Positions 1 through 7,897 are shown, counted from the stretch's first letter. The stretch: DNA of 8,973 nt from Bacteroidota bacterium (GCA_021812745.1 JAKAMS010000085.1:1-8973), one strand, 5' to 3'. Made by a program: numbers and translations. Notes: generated from the sequence alone by a model not told the origin.

Positions 1-2
1 AA

Positions 3-143
3 GGCGGAGATGATGTTTTTGTTCATTTTCAAGCTATTGTTAGTGACGGATACCGTTCACTTCAAGAAGGTCAGAAAGTTGAATTTACAGTTACCCAAGG
101 TCAAAAAGGACCACAGGCTCAGGAAGTTAAAGTCATCGGCTAA
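3..143 (+). CDS. Cold shock protein (CspA family), C-terminal part only
   Basis: The window opens inside this gene. The readable 46 residues are the back two-thirds of a cold-shock domain, a five-stranded OB fold that binds single-stranded RNA and DNA and acts as an RNA chaperone or translation/antitermination factor in the cytoplasm. The stretch DDVFVHF is the RNP2 nucleic-acid-binding motif. It is followed by the family's typical [10 protein letters not shown] strand and a C-terminal [11 protein letters not shown]. The RNP1 motif (KGFGFI type) and the start codon lie upstream of the window. The protein ends where ordinary 65-70 residue Csp proteins end, so it is probably a stand-alone Csp rather than a fusion. 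That cannot be confirmed without the missing N-terminus. A strong terminator follows 23 bp after the stop codon. Confidence 0.93.
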   Translation, partial: GGDDVFVHFQAIVSDGYRSLQEGQKVEFTVTQGQKGPQAQEVKVIG

Positions 144-166
144 TTCCCCGGTAGAAATTTTCTTCT

Positions 167-205
167 AACAAAAGACCCCGATTTTTATCGGGGTCTTTTG
201 TTTTA
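167..205. terminator. Bidirectional intrinsic terminator between csp and the galactosidase gene
   Basis: A perfect inverted repeat is seen: the left arm at 167-182 and the right arm at 187-202, a 16-bp stem with core GACCCCGAT / ATCGGGGTC and a TTTT tetraloop. The stem flanks are A-rich on the left and T-rich on the right, so either strand reads a GC hairpin followed by a T tract (TCTTTTGTTTT on plus, TCTTTTGTT on minus). It lies between two convergent genes, 23 bp after the csp stop and 81 bp after the stop of the minus-strand galactosidase gene. It can therefore end both transcripts. Confidence 0.9.
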
Positions 206-285
206 TACTAAAGCTGCTTTTTTTTAATACTATTTTTAGTTAATGATAATTACCTGATTAGTTCAGAGTTTTAATAATTAGAGAA

Positions 286-2568
286 TTATTTTCTCTGCAG
301 TTTTATCAGAACCACTCCATGGGATGGAACTACAGTTTCATATTTTTCATTGAACTCACCAAGATTCTTTTGTCTCCATAGATCACGTATTTTTATTTTT
401 GGTGCTACACCTATATCAGAGAAGTTTAGAACAAATTTTTGTGATAAGTCACCGGTATTAAAAATTCCGATAGATTTGTTTCCATCTTCTAAATCTTTCA
501 CCCATACCTGTATATTATCTTTTTTAATTTTTGGTGTTGCTTGTTTCCCAAGAGGGTCTTGATCTATTGCGAGCACTTCATCATTAGTTAATAAATTGAG
601 AGTAAAATTATCTAGGCGAGTTAGATCGCAGCCGATAAGAAGCGGGGCGGAGAGCAAACTCCACAAACTTATATGAGTATATTGTTCATCGGGCGTCAGT
701 TTTGTCGGATGAAGACTGGGTCCCCAGCCAACCCATCCAACTACAAGCATATCGGGATCGTTCCAGTTACCCGGCTTAGCATATTTAGCATTTTCAATTT
801 GGCTGAATCCAATTTCACTCATACTCTGCCATGTATCCGTAATGTCTCCGGTCGTTCGCCATAAATTGCCGCCAACGCTTCCGCCCCATTCCCAAACTTT
901 GCTCATTCCATACTGGCATAAGCTGTAAACAATATCGCGGTCAATTTTTTGCAATGCTTCTTGCATAATTTTGTATGGTTTTATTCTTTCGGCTAGAGAA
1001 GTGTCTTTTGCAATTTTATCATACGAACACCAATCATACTTCAAATAATCAATACCCCATGAAGCATAAGATTGTGCGTCTTGAAGTTCATGCTGATATG
1101 TTGCTGTGTAACCACCACATGTAAGCGGTCCTGGTGAACTGTAAATTCCAAATTTTAATCCGAGCGCGTGAATGCTGTCGCCGAGCGCTTTCATGTTCGG
1201 AAATTTTGAATTGCATAATATATTTCCATTAGCATCACGTTTTGCGTCCGGTGAGTTGCCAACAATCTCCCAACCGTCATCTATATTTATAAAAGTCCAG
1301 CCGTGATTCATTAATCCCTTTTCTTTATAAACTTTTGCGCTAGCCAAAACTTTTTCTTGATCAACAGTCAATCCCCAAACATTCCAACTGTTCCAGCCCA
1401 TCGGCGGAGTGAGAGTTATAGTTTCGCCAATAGAAATCTTTAGTTCACTCTTTGCTAAACCGAATTTATTTTTTGCGGTAAGCATAATTTTAAATTCACC
1501 TTTCTCAGAAACAGAGCCGGTTATGATTCCAGTTTTCTTATCTATTGTTAAAACTTTGGGAAGATTGATTGCATCAAAAGTCATTGGTCTCGAACCGGTG
1601 GCTGCTATTGTATATAGGAACGGTTTGTTTGGTCTCTCTCCATAAATTTTAGCGCCATTGATTTTTGGTTTCTCAGACGGTGCCGGAGTTAAAATGTATG
1701 GGGTCTCTTCACGATAAGTAATTTGTTCTTTGTTGTGTGCAAATTCGAAAATGTAATTTACATAGCTGGATTGATCCTGATTGACGAGACTGAAATCAAA
1801 TTTGCGTGATGTTTTTGGTAATAGATTAATTCCGGTAGATTTTTCGTAAATAATTTTTTTGTTCAGTTTGTTTTCTGCCATGATTATAAATTTTCCGCTG
1901 ATAGTAAGTTTGTCGGAAGTGTTTTTAATCGTGAATGATTTTGAAGCCGCCTTGTTTTTGAAAATAAATGGAACCTGTCCATAGTCCAGTGAAAGATATT
2001 CGCTAATATGAACCATGCTTATTGCCTGATTGCCTGTATAAATTCCGCCTTGACCTCCTTGGTCAAATACGCGGACGGATATTGTGTTTTCTTTATCCCA
2101 TAAAATTCTCGGATCATTAACTGATAAAGTATAGCGCCGGTTGTAATCCCATAAAATTGTCGGGGCATTCAAGAAAGATGTATCTGCGGGAGTATCTTCA
2201 CCGACATTCTTACCGTTTATACCAAAGATCTTTCCGTTGATAAATGACTGATCGAAATTGTTAATTTTACCCAGAAAAATTTTTAAGCTGTCTTTCAAAT
2301 AAGATTTCTCTTTTAAGGAAGATGGAATAAAAACTTTTACGCGGTACCATGCAAAACCGTCAAGAGGATCGTACCCTTGTTCTTCCCAAATTTTATCAAC
2401 ACGGATTTCTTTCCATTGTGAATCATTGAAGGCGGGTTTGGCATATTCTAAATTATCGCCAACCTTAAATTTCCATCCGTCTTTTAATAAAATTGTTTGT
2501 TCTGTCTGAGCTGTTGAAATTGATAATGTGAAGAAAGCTATGATGAAAAAGAGTTGTAGTTTTTTCAT
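286..2568 (-). CDS. Secreted alpha-galactosidase, glycoside hydrolase family 27
   Basis: The 760-residue protein hydrolyses terminal alpha-linked galactose, or possibly beta-L-arabinopyranose, which some GH27 members accept. It acts outside the cytoplasm. Residues 1-20 are a signal peptide. Residues 22-195 resemble the GH2-type N-terminal sugar-binding jelly roll (GFAWYRVKVFIP, LGKINNFDQSFING). Residues about 200-300 are a further beta-rich region. Residues 301-383 match a putative Ig (He_PIG) domain (LTIDKKTGIITGS). The TIM barrel starts at PPMGWNSWN (389) and runs to about 675, followed by a C-terminal beta-sandwich. By alignment to human GLA I assign the nucleophile as D512 in YLKYDWC, the acid/base as D575 in WRTTGD, substrate-binding D430/D431 in NIDDGW, and the conserved WNDPDML at 602. 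All key residues are intact. It is about twice the length of a minimal GH27 enzyme because of the N-terminal domains. It is transcribed alone, divergently from the peptidase operon. Only a weak GGTGAT-like ribosome site precedes the start. Confidence 0.95.
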   Translation of the reverse strand: MKKLQLFFIIAFFTLSISTAQTEQTILLKDGWKFKVGDNLEYAKPAFNDSQWKEIRVDKIWEEQGYDPLDGFAWYRVKVFIPSSLKEKSYLKDSLKIFLGKINNFDQSFINGKIFGINGKNVGEDTPADTSFLNAPTILWDYNRRYTLSVNDPRILWDKENTISVRVFDQGGQGGIYTGNQAISMVHISEYLSLDYGQVPFIFKNKAASKSFTIKNTSDKLTISGKFIIMAENKLNKKIIYEKSTGINLLPKTSRKFDFSLVNQDQSSYVNYIFEFAHNKEQITYREETPYILTPAPSEKPKINGAKIYGERPNKPFLYTIAATGSRPMTFDAINLPKVLTIDKKTGIITGSVSEKGEFKIMLTAKNKFGLAKSELKISIGETITLTPPMGWNSWNVWGLTVDQEKVLASAKVYKEKGLMNHGWTFINIDDGWEIVGNSPDAKRDANGNILCNSKFPNMKALGDSIHALGLKFGIYSSPGPLTCGGYTATYQHELQDAQSYASWGIDYLKYDWCSYDKIAKDTSLAERIKPYKIMQEALQKIDRDIVYSLCQYGMSKVWEWGGSVGGNLWRTTGDITDTWQSMSEIGFSQIENAKYAKPGNWNDPDMLVVGWVGWGPSLHPTKLTPDEQYTHISLWSLLSAPLLIGCDLTRLDNFTLNLLTNDEVLAIDQDPLGKQATPKIKKDNIQVWVKDLEDGNKSIGIFNTGDLSQKFVLNFSDIGVAPKIKIRDLWRQKNLGEFNEKYETVVPSHGVVLIKLQRK

Positions 2569-2673
2569 TTTATCACCAAAGAATTTGTTTTACGGTTATT
2601 AAATTAATCCGATTTATGGATTGTCCCAAAAATATTTTAAGGAAGCGAAGAGAAAATAACATTAATGCTTTTC

Positions 2674-2702
2674 TTCAAATCAAAATCGCTGTATTTTGTA
2701 AT
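2674..2702 (+). promoter_or_regulatory. Possible sigma70-like promoter of the peptidase operon
   Basis: In the 175-bp spacer between divergent genes, TTCAAA (2674-2679) and TGTAAT (2697-2702) are spaced 17 bp apart and lie 41 bp before the M28 start codon. Both hexamers are imperfect. The region is AT-rich enough that chance matches are likely, and members of Bacteroidota use a different consensus. This is a weak suggestion only. Confidence 0.22.
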
Positions 2703-2743
2703 CAACTTCTAATGATAACTTTCCAACAAGACGAGGAGAGAAA

Positions 2744-4108
2744 ATGAAAAACTTTTACAAACTGTTTCTTACCGTTGTTATACTTTTACTTTTTATTAAG
2801 ATAGAATTCGCGCAGACAAACTCAATTGTACGCGATGCTAAAATATCAGAAATGATAAAAGAAATTTCTGCGGCAAATTTGGAGAACAATGTGCGAAAGA
2901 TGGTGAGTTTTGATACACGTCATACACTAAGTACGCGCGGAAATAAAGAGAATGGAATTGGCGCGGCATGCAATTGGGTTAAATCTGAATTTGAAAAATT
3001 CGCCAAAGAATCCAGCGGAAGGCTTGAGGTTAAGCTGGATTCGCTAACACTTGAACCTGATGGGAAAAGACTTGTTAGAAAAGTTCTGTTGACAAATGTA
3101 ATGGCTACACTTAAAGGAACTGATATAAATGATAAAAGAATTTTTATTGTAAGCGGTCATCTAGATTCCCGCAACAGTGAAGCAAACGATTCAACGGGAA
3201 TGGCGCCAGGCGCGAATGATGATGCTTCCGGAGTTTCTGCTGTTTTGGAATTAGCACGCGTTTTGAGTAAACACAGTTTTCCATCCACAATAATTTTTGT
3301 AGCTGTCTCTGGAGAAGAACAAGGACTTTACGGTTCAACCTTTCTTGCTAAGAAAGCTAAAGAACAAAACTGGGAAGTTGTTGCTATGCTCAACAATGAT
3401 ATGATAAGCAACAGTCATTCAAGCGAAACAAACCTCAACGATAATATGCAAGTACGTGTCTTTAGTGAAGGAATTCCATTATTAGAAACCGATGAGATGA
3501 GAAAAATTCGTCAATCTACAAATGCAGAAAACGACGGCAGCTCAAGGCAACTTGCACGTTATATAAAAGAAGTCGGCGAACGTTACGTTGATCAGCTTGT
3601 AGTAAAACTTGTTTACCGTAACGATAGATTTCTGAGAGGCGGAGACCACACGCCGTTTAATCGGCAGGGATTTACAGCAGTACGCTTTTGTGAGATGAAC
3701 GAAAATTATGATCATCAGCATCAAAACATACGTGAAGAGAACGGAATTAAATACGGCGATCTTCCGGAATTTGAAGATTTTGAATATGCAAAAAAAATAA
3801 CATCTGTTAATCTTGCAGTGCTGGCAAATTTAGCATTAGCGCCGCAAGTTCCTCAAAATGTAGGAATAGTTGTTAGCGGAATGACTAACTCGACAACATT
3901 AAAATGGAAAGCTCCTCAAGGCAATATTCCGCATGGATATTTTGTAATGATGAGAGAAACATTCCAGCCTGTTTGGGAGAAAAAATTCTTTACAGATAAA
4001 ACTGAAATCACCTTGCCTTACTCAAAAGATAATTACTTCTTTGCGGTTCAATCAGTAGATGAAGACGGACATGAGAGTCTGCCTGTCTGGCCAGTGCCGG
4101 TTAGATAA
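2744..4108 (+). CDS. Secreted M28 family zinc aminopeptidase with C-terminal fibronectin-III-like domain
   Basis: This 454-residue exopeptidase removes N-terminal residues from peptides using two zinc ions. A signal peptide covers residues 1-23 (cleavage near FAQ). The peptidase domain spans about 35-365. By comparison with Aeromonas and Streptomyces M28 enzymes, the zinc ligands are H139 (SGHLDS, with D141 supporting), bridging D159 (GANDDASG), E192, D219 (NNDM) and H302 (GDHTPF). The general base is E191 in SGEEQG. All are present, so the enzyme should be active. Residues about 366-454 look like a single fibronectin type III domain (TTLKWKAPQGN ... YFFAVQSVDEDGHES), which may bind substrate or the cell surface. 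GAGGAG at 2733-2738 sits 5 bp before the ATG and supports this start. It is the first gene of an operon with the DPP-IV-like gene 24 bp downstream. Exact substrate preference cannot be read from the sequence. Confidence 0.94.
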   Translation: MKNFYKLFLTVVILLLFIKIEFAQTNSIVRDAKISEMIKEISAANLENNVRKMVSFDTRHTLSTRGNKENGIGAACNWVKSEFEKFAKESSGRLEVKLDSLTLEPDGKRLVRKVLLTNVMATLKGTDINDKRIFIVSGHLDSRNSEANDSTGMAPGANDDASGVSAVLELARVLSKHSFPSTIIFVAVSGEEQGLYGSTFLAKKAKEQNWEVVAMLNNDMISNSHSSETNLNDNMQVRVFSEGIPLLETDEMRKIRQSTNAENDGSSRQLARYIKEVGERYVDQLVVKLVYRNDRFLRGGDHTPFNRQGFTAVRFCEMNENYDHQHQNIREENGIKYGDLPEFEDFEYAKKITSVNLAVLANLALAPQVPQNVGIVVSGMTNSTTLKWKAPQGNIPHGYFVMMRETFQPVWEKKFFTDKTEITLPYSKDNYFFAVQSVDEDGHESLPVWPVPVR

Positions 4109-4132
4109 AAATTTAATGGAGAAAAAACAAAA

Positions 4133-6349
4133 ATGTTTAACAATCGAATAATCACAAAAGTAGTTCTACTAGCAACACTTTTTTCTCTTTTCACTTCAGC
4201 ACAGGAGAAGAAAAAACTTTCGATTGAATGGAGATATTCTCCCGAAGCGGTAATGATGACTCGTCTGCCTAATGTTCAGTGGCTGAATAACGGTTTGGCA
4301 ATGATGATTGATTTTAATAAACCGGTAGAAGAAAGAACGATGGAATTATTAGATCCTGCAGCTGGTGTTTCTAAACCGGTTTTGGATATGAAAAAAGCTA
4401 TTGAGAGTTTGAAAAATTTTCTTGGAGAAAAAACTCCTCCTATGCTTTCAATGCCAAATGCATTTGATAAAAATGGCGAGAAAGGATTTTACATTTTAGA
4501 TGGCGATATTTTTCTTCTTAATATGAAAGACGCCGCATTTGAGCGGGTTACAAATACTAAAGAAGAAGAAAAGAATGTTAATTTTTCTCCTGACGGCGAA
4601 AAGCTTGCTTACGTCCGTACAAATAATATTTATTTCTATGATATAAAAAATAAAAATGAAAAAGCTGTAACCAACGATGGTTCAGATACTCTCCTGAACG
4701 GAACACTTTCCTGGGTTTATTGGGAAGAAGTTTTTGGACGCGCAGATATTGCTTATTGGTGGTCGAATGATTCCAAAGCGATTGCCTATTTACAGACCGA
4801 TGAATCTCCTGTTAGCGTAATGTACTATTCTGATTTTAAACCTGCAGTTCCAAATATAATTAAACAACGGTATCCTAAAACTGGCGGCACAAATCCGATT
4901 GTGAAAGTTGGTGTAGCAGACATTGAAACTTCAAAAACAACTTGGCTGGATTTTTCAAACAATCCGTACGAATATGTTATCCGTGTAAATTGGCTGCCGG
5001 GCAGCAAACAAGTTGCGGTTCAAACAATGAACAGAATGCAGGATGAACTCGATCTATTTTTTGCCGACCGTTCAACAGGAAAGATAAAACCGATTCTGAA
5101 AGAAACCGATCCGTGCTGGGTCAATATTTCGGACGATCTTCATTTTGTAGAAAACGGAAAAGAGTTTTTGTGGGTTTCCGAACGGAGCGGTTACGCACAC
5201 ATTTACAGATACGCAATTGACGGCAGCTTGATAAATCAGGTTACAAAAGGGAATTGGGCTGTGGTTGCAAGCGGCGGCGGCGCATTCTGGGTGCGTAAAT
5301 CTATCAGTGCGATTGACGATAAAAATCAGATCATCTATTTTACTGCACAAGAAAAATCCGCCACGGAAAAAGATCTTTACAGAATTAAGTTTGACGGCAC
5401 CGGAATGAAACGCCTTTCCGCTGAAGAAGGAACACATGCAATCAATTTCAGTCCCGATACAAAATATTATTTAGATACATATTCCAATATCAAAACTCCG
5501 CCGGTGCTTTCTCTCTATAGAAACGATGGTAAATTTATTAAACAAATAGGAAGTTACGATGCGGACAAACTTGCTTCTCTCGATCTGCAGAGACCGGAAC
5601 AGTTCACGGTTCCCGCACGCGACGGTTTTCCTCTTCCAGCAGAAATAATGAAACCGAAAGATTTCGATCCGAATAAAAAATATCCGCTTATAGTTTACGT
5701 TTACGGAGGTCCATCAGCACCGCAAGTTTTGAATAGATGGCGCGCTTCAATCTATTTCGATCAGGTGCTTCTTGATAACGGCTTTTTAGTGGCAATGATT
5801 GACCCCCGGATTTCTGCGGCGATAAGTAAGAAACTTGAAAATCTTGCTAATCTGCATCTTGGAAGTACTGTTGAATTAAATGACCTTGTTGATGGCGTGA
5901 AATGGTTTAAGAATCAATCCTATATTGATTCATCACGCGTTGGAGTCTGGGGATGGAGCGGAGGCGGAACATTCACTTTGAACGCAATGACCAATTCAAA
6001 AGAATTTAAAGCCGGTATCGCTGTTGCCGCTGTAACCGATTGGCATTTTTATGATTCAAAGTTCGGCGAATCTGTTATGAAAACTCCCAGTGTAAATCCG
6101 GAAGGTTATGAAGCTACATCTCTGATTAAGAGAGCTAAAAATCTGCACGGCAGATTGATGATTGTTCACGGAACATACGACGACAATGTTCACATTCAAA
6201 ATGCTTATGCGTTTATGGATGAATTGATCAAAGCAAATATCATGTTCGATCTGATGATCTACCCAATGCGTCAGCATGGAATAGCAGACCGCGCGGCGCA
6301 GATTCATCTTTATAATAAAATGCTGGAGTTCTGGAAAAAGAATTTATAA
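4133..6349 (+). CDS. Secreted prolyl oligopeptidase-family S9B (dipeptidyl-peptidase IV-like) serine peptidase
   Basis: The 738-residue protein is expected to release N-terminal dipeptides from peptides, in the periplasm or outside the cell. A signal peptide covers residues 1-23. A DPP-IV N-terminal beta-propeller spans about 95-465 and contains the double-Glu motif WVYWEEVFGR (E198/E199), which in DPP-IV holds the substrate amino terminus. The alpha/beta-hydrolase domain spans about 495-738. The triad is inferred as S609 (GWSGGG), D683 (HGTYDDNVH) and H715 (MRQHGI). The oxyanion-type tyrosine of VYVYGGP (about 524) is kept. Two motifs differ from classical DPP-IV. GWSYGG reads GWSGGG, so the Tyr after the nucleophile is Gly. 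DGRG reads DPRISAA at 557-563. I believe other bacterial S9 proteins share these changes, suggesting a subfamily rather than damage. GGAG (4118-4121) precedes the start by 11 bp. It is co-transcribed with the M28 aminopeptidase, which fits joint peptide degradation. Confidence 0.93.
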   Translation: MFNNRIITKVVLLATLFSLFTSAQEKKKLSIEWRYSPEAVMMTRLPNVQWLNNGLAMMIDFNKPVEERTMELLDPAAGVSKPVLDMKKAIESLKNFLGEKTPPMLSMPNAFDKNGEKGFYILDGDIFLLNMKDAAFERVTNTKEEEKNVNFSPDGEKLAYVRTNNIYFYDIKNKNEKAVTNDGSDTLLNGTLSWVYWEEVFGRADIAYWWSNDSKAIAYLQTDESPVSVMYYSDFKPAVPNIIKQRYPKTGGTNPIVKVGVADIETSKTTWLDFSNNPYEYVIRVNWLPGSKQVAVQTMNRMQDELDLFFADRSTGKIKPILKETDPCWVNISDDLHFVENGKEFLWVSERSGYAHIYRYAIDGSLINQVTKGNWAVVASGGGAFWVRKSISAIDDKNQIIYFTAQEKSATEKDLYRIKFDGTGMKRLSAEEGTHAINFSPDTKYYLDTYSNIKTPPVLSLYRNDGKFIKQIGSYDADKLASLDLQRPEQFTVPARDGFPLPAEIMKPKDFDPNKKYPLIVYVYGGPSAPQVLNRWRASIYFDQVLLDNGFLVAMIDPRISAAISKKLENLANLHLGSTVELNDLVDGVKWFKNQSYIDSSRVGVWGWSGGGTFTLNAMTNSKEFKAGIAVAAVTDWHFYDSKFGESVMKTPSVNPEGYEATSLIKRAKNLHGRLMIVHGTYDDNVHIQNAYAFMDELIKANIMFDLMIYPMRQHGIADRAAQIHLYNKMLEFWKKNL

Positions 6350-6485
6350 TTAATTGAAAAATGGGGACAATTAAGAATTATCCAAATAAAGTCATAAAAT
6401 GTTTTCTAAGATGGAATTGGTAGTTATAAAATTCAAACATTGGTTAACAATGGACGTTATAATTATCGGCTGAGTTAACCGTGCT

Positions 6486-7016
6486 ATGATTTCTATTCTA
6501 GTCGGAATATCCGGAATTCAAAAGGATGTCGCTTTCATTTATGTTTTTGGAATAATGACAATAGTTGCAATTTATTCTGCTATGAGCGGATTGTAGGGCG
6601 TGGTTGTAACTGATGCATTCTAGTTCGTCTTTGCTATATTTGGGTGCATCATTCTTGCAATCCTTGTTGTTAATTCTCCTCAAGTTGGAGGTGTTGCATG
6701 TCTGCAAGTAAAAACTTCCAAAATTTGTTTTCTGTTTCTTACCAAACCAACCGATGAAGAAAAGTTGAAAGAATTTTACCTGACTGTTTATCCCGGAGGA
6801 GTTTTATGGAAAAAAATCTCTGTGTTGATGCCGGAAGTTAAAAGCGATTCCGGTTTTGCGAGAATGTTTCTTAACTGGTTTCTTGAAGTTGTTCTTGTTT
6901 ATTCGTTTCTTCTCGAAATAGGCAGCTTGATCTTTGGCAATTACTTAAATACTGTTATTTATCTGGTAGTTGCGGCGGTGAGTTTATTTGTTGTGCTTAG
7001 AAATATTTCGGAATGA
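6486..7016 (+). pseudogene. Broken sodium:solute symporter (SSS family) gene
   Basis: One reading frame carries recognisable pieces of an SSS transporter, a 13-14 helix inner-membrane protein of about 500-600 residues that imports sugars, amino acids or other solutes with Na+. First comes a middle segment (IYSAMSGL, stop, GVVVTDAF, stop, FVFAIFG ... VVNSPQVGGV). It matches the family pattern YSALSGLWGVVVTDFFQF, so the two TAG codons (6594-6596, 6621-6623) replace Trp and probably Gln. Then, from about 6725, comes the C-terminal end: LTKPTDEEKLKEFY, a hydrophobic helix pair, and a TGA stop at 7014-7016. Several hundred residues that should lie between these parts, and the N-terminal helices, are absent. 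An in-frame MDVIIIG followed by TGA at 6450-6473 might be a scrap of the first helix, but this is weak. No ribosome site is seen. A short product from an internal ATG at 6765 is conceivable but unlikely to transport anything. Confidence 0.85.
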
Positions 7017-7026
7017 GTTTTTTGTT

Positions 7027-7059
7027 ATCGCTTCTCCCGCCAATGGCGGGAGAAGCGAT
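7027..7059. repeat. Perfect 15-bp palindrome (hairpin) in the spacer after the broken symporter
   Basis: Arms at 7027-7041 and 7045-7059 pair perfectly (ATCGCTTCTCCCGCC on the left) around an AAT loop. The stem is GC-rich, unlike its surroundings. Neither strand has a T tract directly after the stem, so a classical intrinsic terminator is not supported, although it may still protect or end the convergent transcripts. It adjoins the GTCATTGC-type element at 7064-7116 and looks like part of the same intergenic repeat. Confidence 0.75.
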
Positions 7060-7063
7060 CTAA

Positions 7064-7116
7064 TTTAAGAGTTTGAGATTTCCGGCAGGCATGCGGGTTA
7101 TTCGCAATGACCCGCA
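7064..7116 (-). repeat. Intergenic repeat, copy 1 (GTCATTGC...AATCTCA type)
   Basis: Read on the minus strand, this stretch begins with GTCATTGC (plus 7104-7111) and has GCATG 17 bases in and AATCTCA exactly 31 bases in. The same three words occur in copy 2 (7933-7993, plus strand) with AATCTCA at the same offset. A small inverted repeat TGCGGGT / ACCCGCA lies at 7092-7098 and 7110-7116. Short palindrome-rich units starting with GTCATTGC are common between genes in several bacterial phyla. Family membership here is inferred from memory, not from a search. Confidence 0.55.
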
Positions 7117-7146
7117 AGAAATAATTATTTAGAGGAACTCAAATAT

Positions 7147-7773
7147 TTATTTTAATTTATCTGCAAAAACCTTTTTGAACTTTTCCACTTTCGGCGTGAT
7201 CACAAAACTGCAATATGGCTGACGCCCGTTCCTGTTATAATAATCTTGATGATAATCTTCGGCTTTGTAAAACTTTTTAAAAGGAACAATCTCTGTTACA
7301 ATCGGGTCTTCCCAAATTTTTTCCGAATCAAGTTCTTTCTTATACTTCTCCGCAAGTTCCTTTTGTTCATCACTATGATAAAAAATCGCAGAACGGTACT
7401 GAGTGCCAACATCGTTCCCATGGCGGTTTAATGTGGTTGGGTCGTGAGTTTTCCAGAATACTTCCAATAATTCTTTGAAAGAAATAATCTTTGGGTCGAA
7501 GGTTATTTGAGTGCACTCTGCGTGCCCGGTTTGCCCTGTGCAGACTGCTTCGTAAGTCGGATTTGGAACCGAGCCACCGCTGTAACCGCTTTCAATTTTT
7601 ACAACACCTTTCAATTTTTGAAAAACCGCTTCGGTGCACCAGAAGCATCCCGCGGCAAAAGTTGCAACTTCATATTTTGATGAATCAATCATGGCTTCCT
7701 CAAGTTTGGGCTTAGCATTGTTAGAACAGCTTATTACAGCAAGTAAGAAAAACAAAACAAATTTATTTTTCAT
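7147..7773 (-). CDS. msrA: Peptide-methionine (S)-S-oxide reductase MsrA, predicted lipoprotein
   Basis: The 208-residue enzyme reduces methionine-S-sulfoxide in proteins and free methionine. The catalytic motif [10 protein letters not shown] is at 42-51 with nucleophile C43. GYSGG (63-67), the substrate-binding GHAE (83-86, E86), the stretch [22 protein letters not shown] (110-131) and YHQDYY are all present, as is a C-terminal Cys, C188, in PYCSFV that may serve as resolving cysteine. The N-terminus is a lipoprotein signal with lipobox VISC, so C16 would be lipidated and the enzyme anchored in the envelope. There it would repair surface or periplasmic proteins. Most MsrA proteins are cytosolic. 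No MsrB domain is fused and no msrB is in the window. The gene stands alone, convergent with the broken symporter gene. No strong ribosome site precedes the ATG. Confidence 0.96.
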   Translation of the reverse strand: MKNKFVLFFLLAVISCSNNAKPKLEEAMIDSSKYEVATFAAGCFWCTEAVFQKLKGVVKIESGYSGGSVPNPTYEAVCTGQTGHAECTQITFDPKIISFKELLEVFWKTHDPTTLNRHGNDVGTQYRSAIFYHSDEQKELAEKYKKELDSEKIWEDPIVTEIVPFKKFYKAEDYHQDYYNRNGRQPYCSFVITPKVEKFKKVFADKLK

Positions 7774-7877
7774 TTGTGCACTTTCGTTTTATCTATTAAC
7801 AAAGAATTTTAATTATATGTTCCCCGCAATACAAACTGTTTATGTGGCTAAAGCTGATAGTTGTGATGTTTAGTAAT

Positions 7878-7897
7878 CCACGATCTAAAGCTCGTGG
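7878..7897. repeat. REP-like palindrome CCACGA...TCGTGG
   Basis: CCACGA (7878-7883) and TCGTGG (7892-7897) form a 6-bp stem. The inner bases continue the symmetry with one mismatch (TCT and AGC around AA). Palindromes of the style CCACG-A/G-CT-AA-AGC-CGTGG are typical of REP sequences mobilised by Y1 (RAYT) transposases in many bacteria. The assignment here is by resemblance only. No RAYT gene is in the window. Confidence 0.45.

Noticed and set aside
280..296. Small hairpin AGAGAA/TTCTCT at the end of the galactosidase gene as a terminator
   Set aside because: A 6-bp AT-rich stem is too weak. The strong bidirectional hairpin at 167-205 serves this role.
5072..5437. 121-codon open frame on the minus strand inside the DPP-IV-like gene
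   Set aside because: It is wholly contained in a gene with clear family motifs. Its own translation has no recognisable domain and it lacks a ribosome site.
6594..6623. Amber recoding (read-through or pyrrolysine) as an explanation for the two TAG codons
   Set aside because: The intact genes here have no internal TAG, and the sites correspond to ordinary Trp and Gln positions. Large parts of the transporter are also missing, so gene decay explains it better.
6498..6707. Minus-strand open frame opposite the broken symporter
   Set aside because: The plus-strand frame over the same bases shows SSS motifs. The minus product is rich in Asn, Cys and Ser with no recognisable features.
7027..7059. 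Perfect palindrome as an intrinsic terminator
   Set aside because: No T tract follows the stem on either strand. It fits an intergenic repeat better, although a role in transcript end protection remains open.
7634..7873. Plus-strand open frame overlapping the start of msrA
   Set aside because: Its first half is antisense to msrA and the rest runs through the spacer. No ribosome site or domain is seen.
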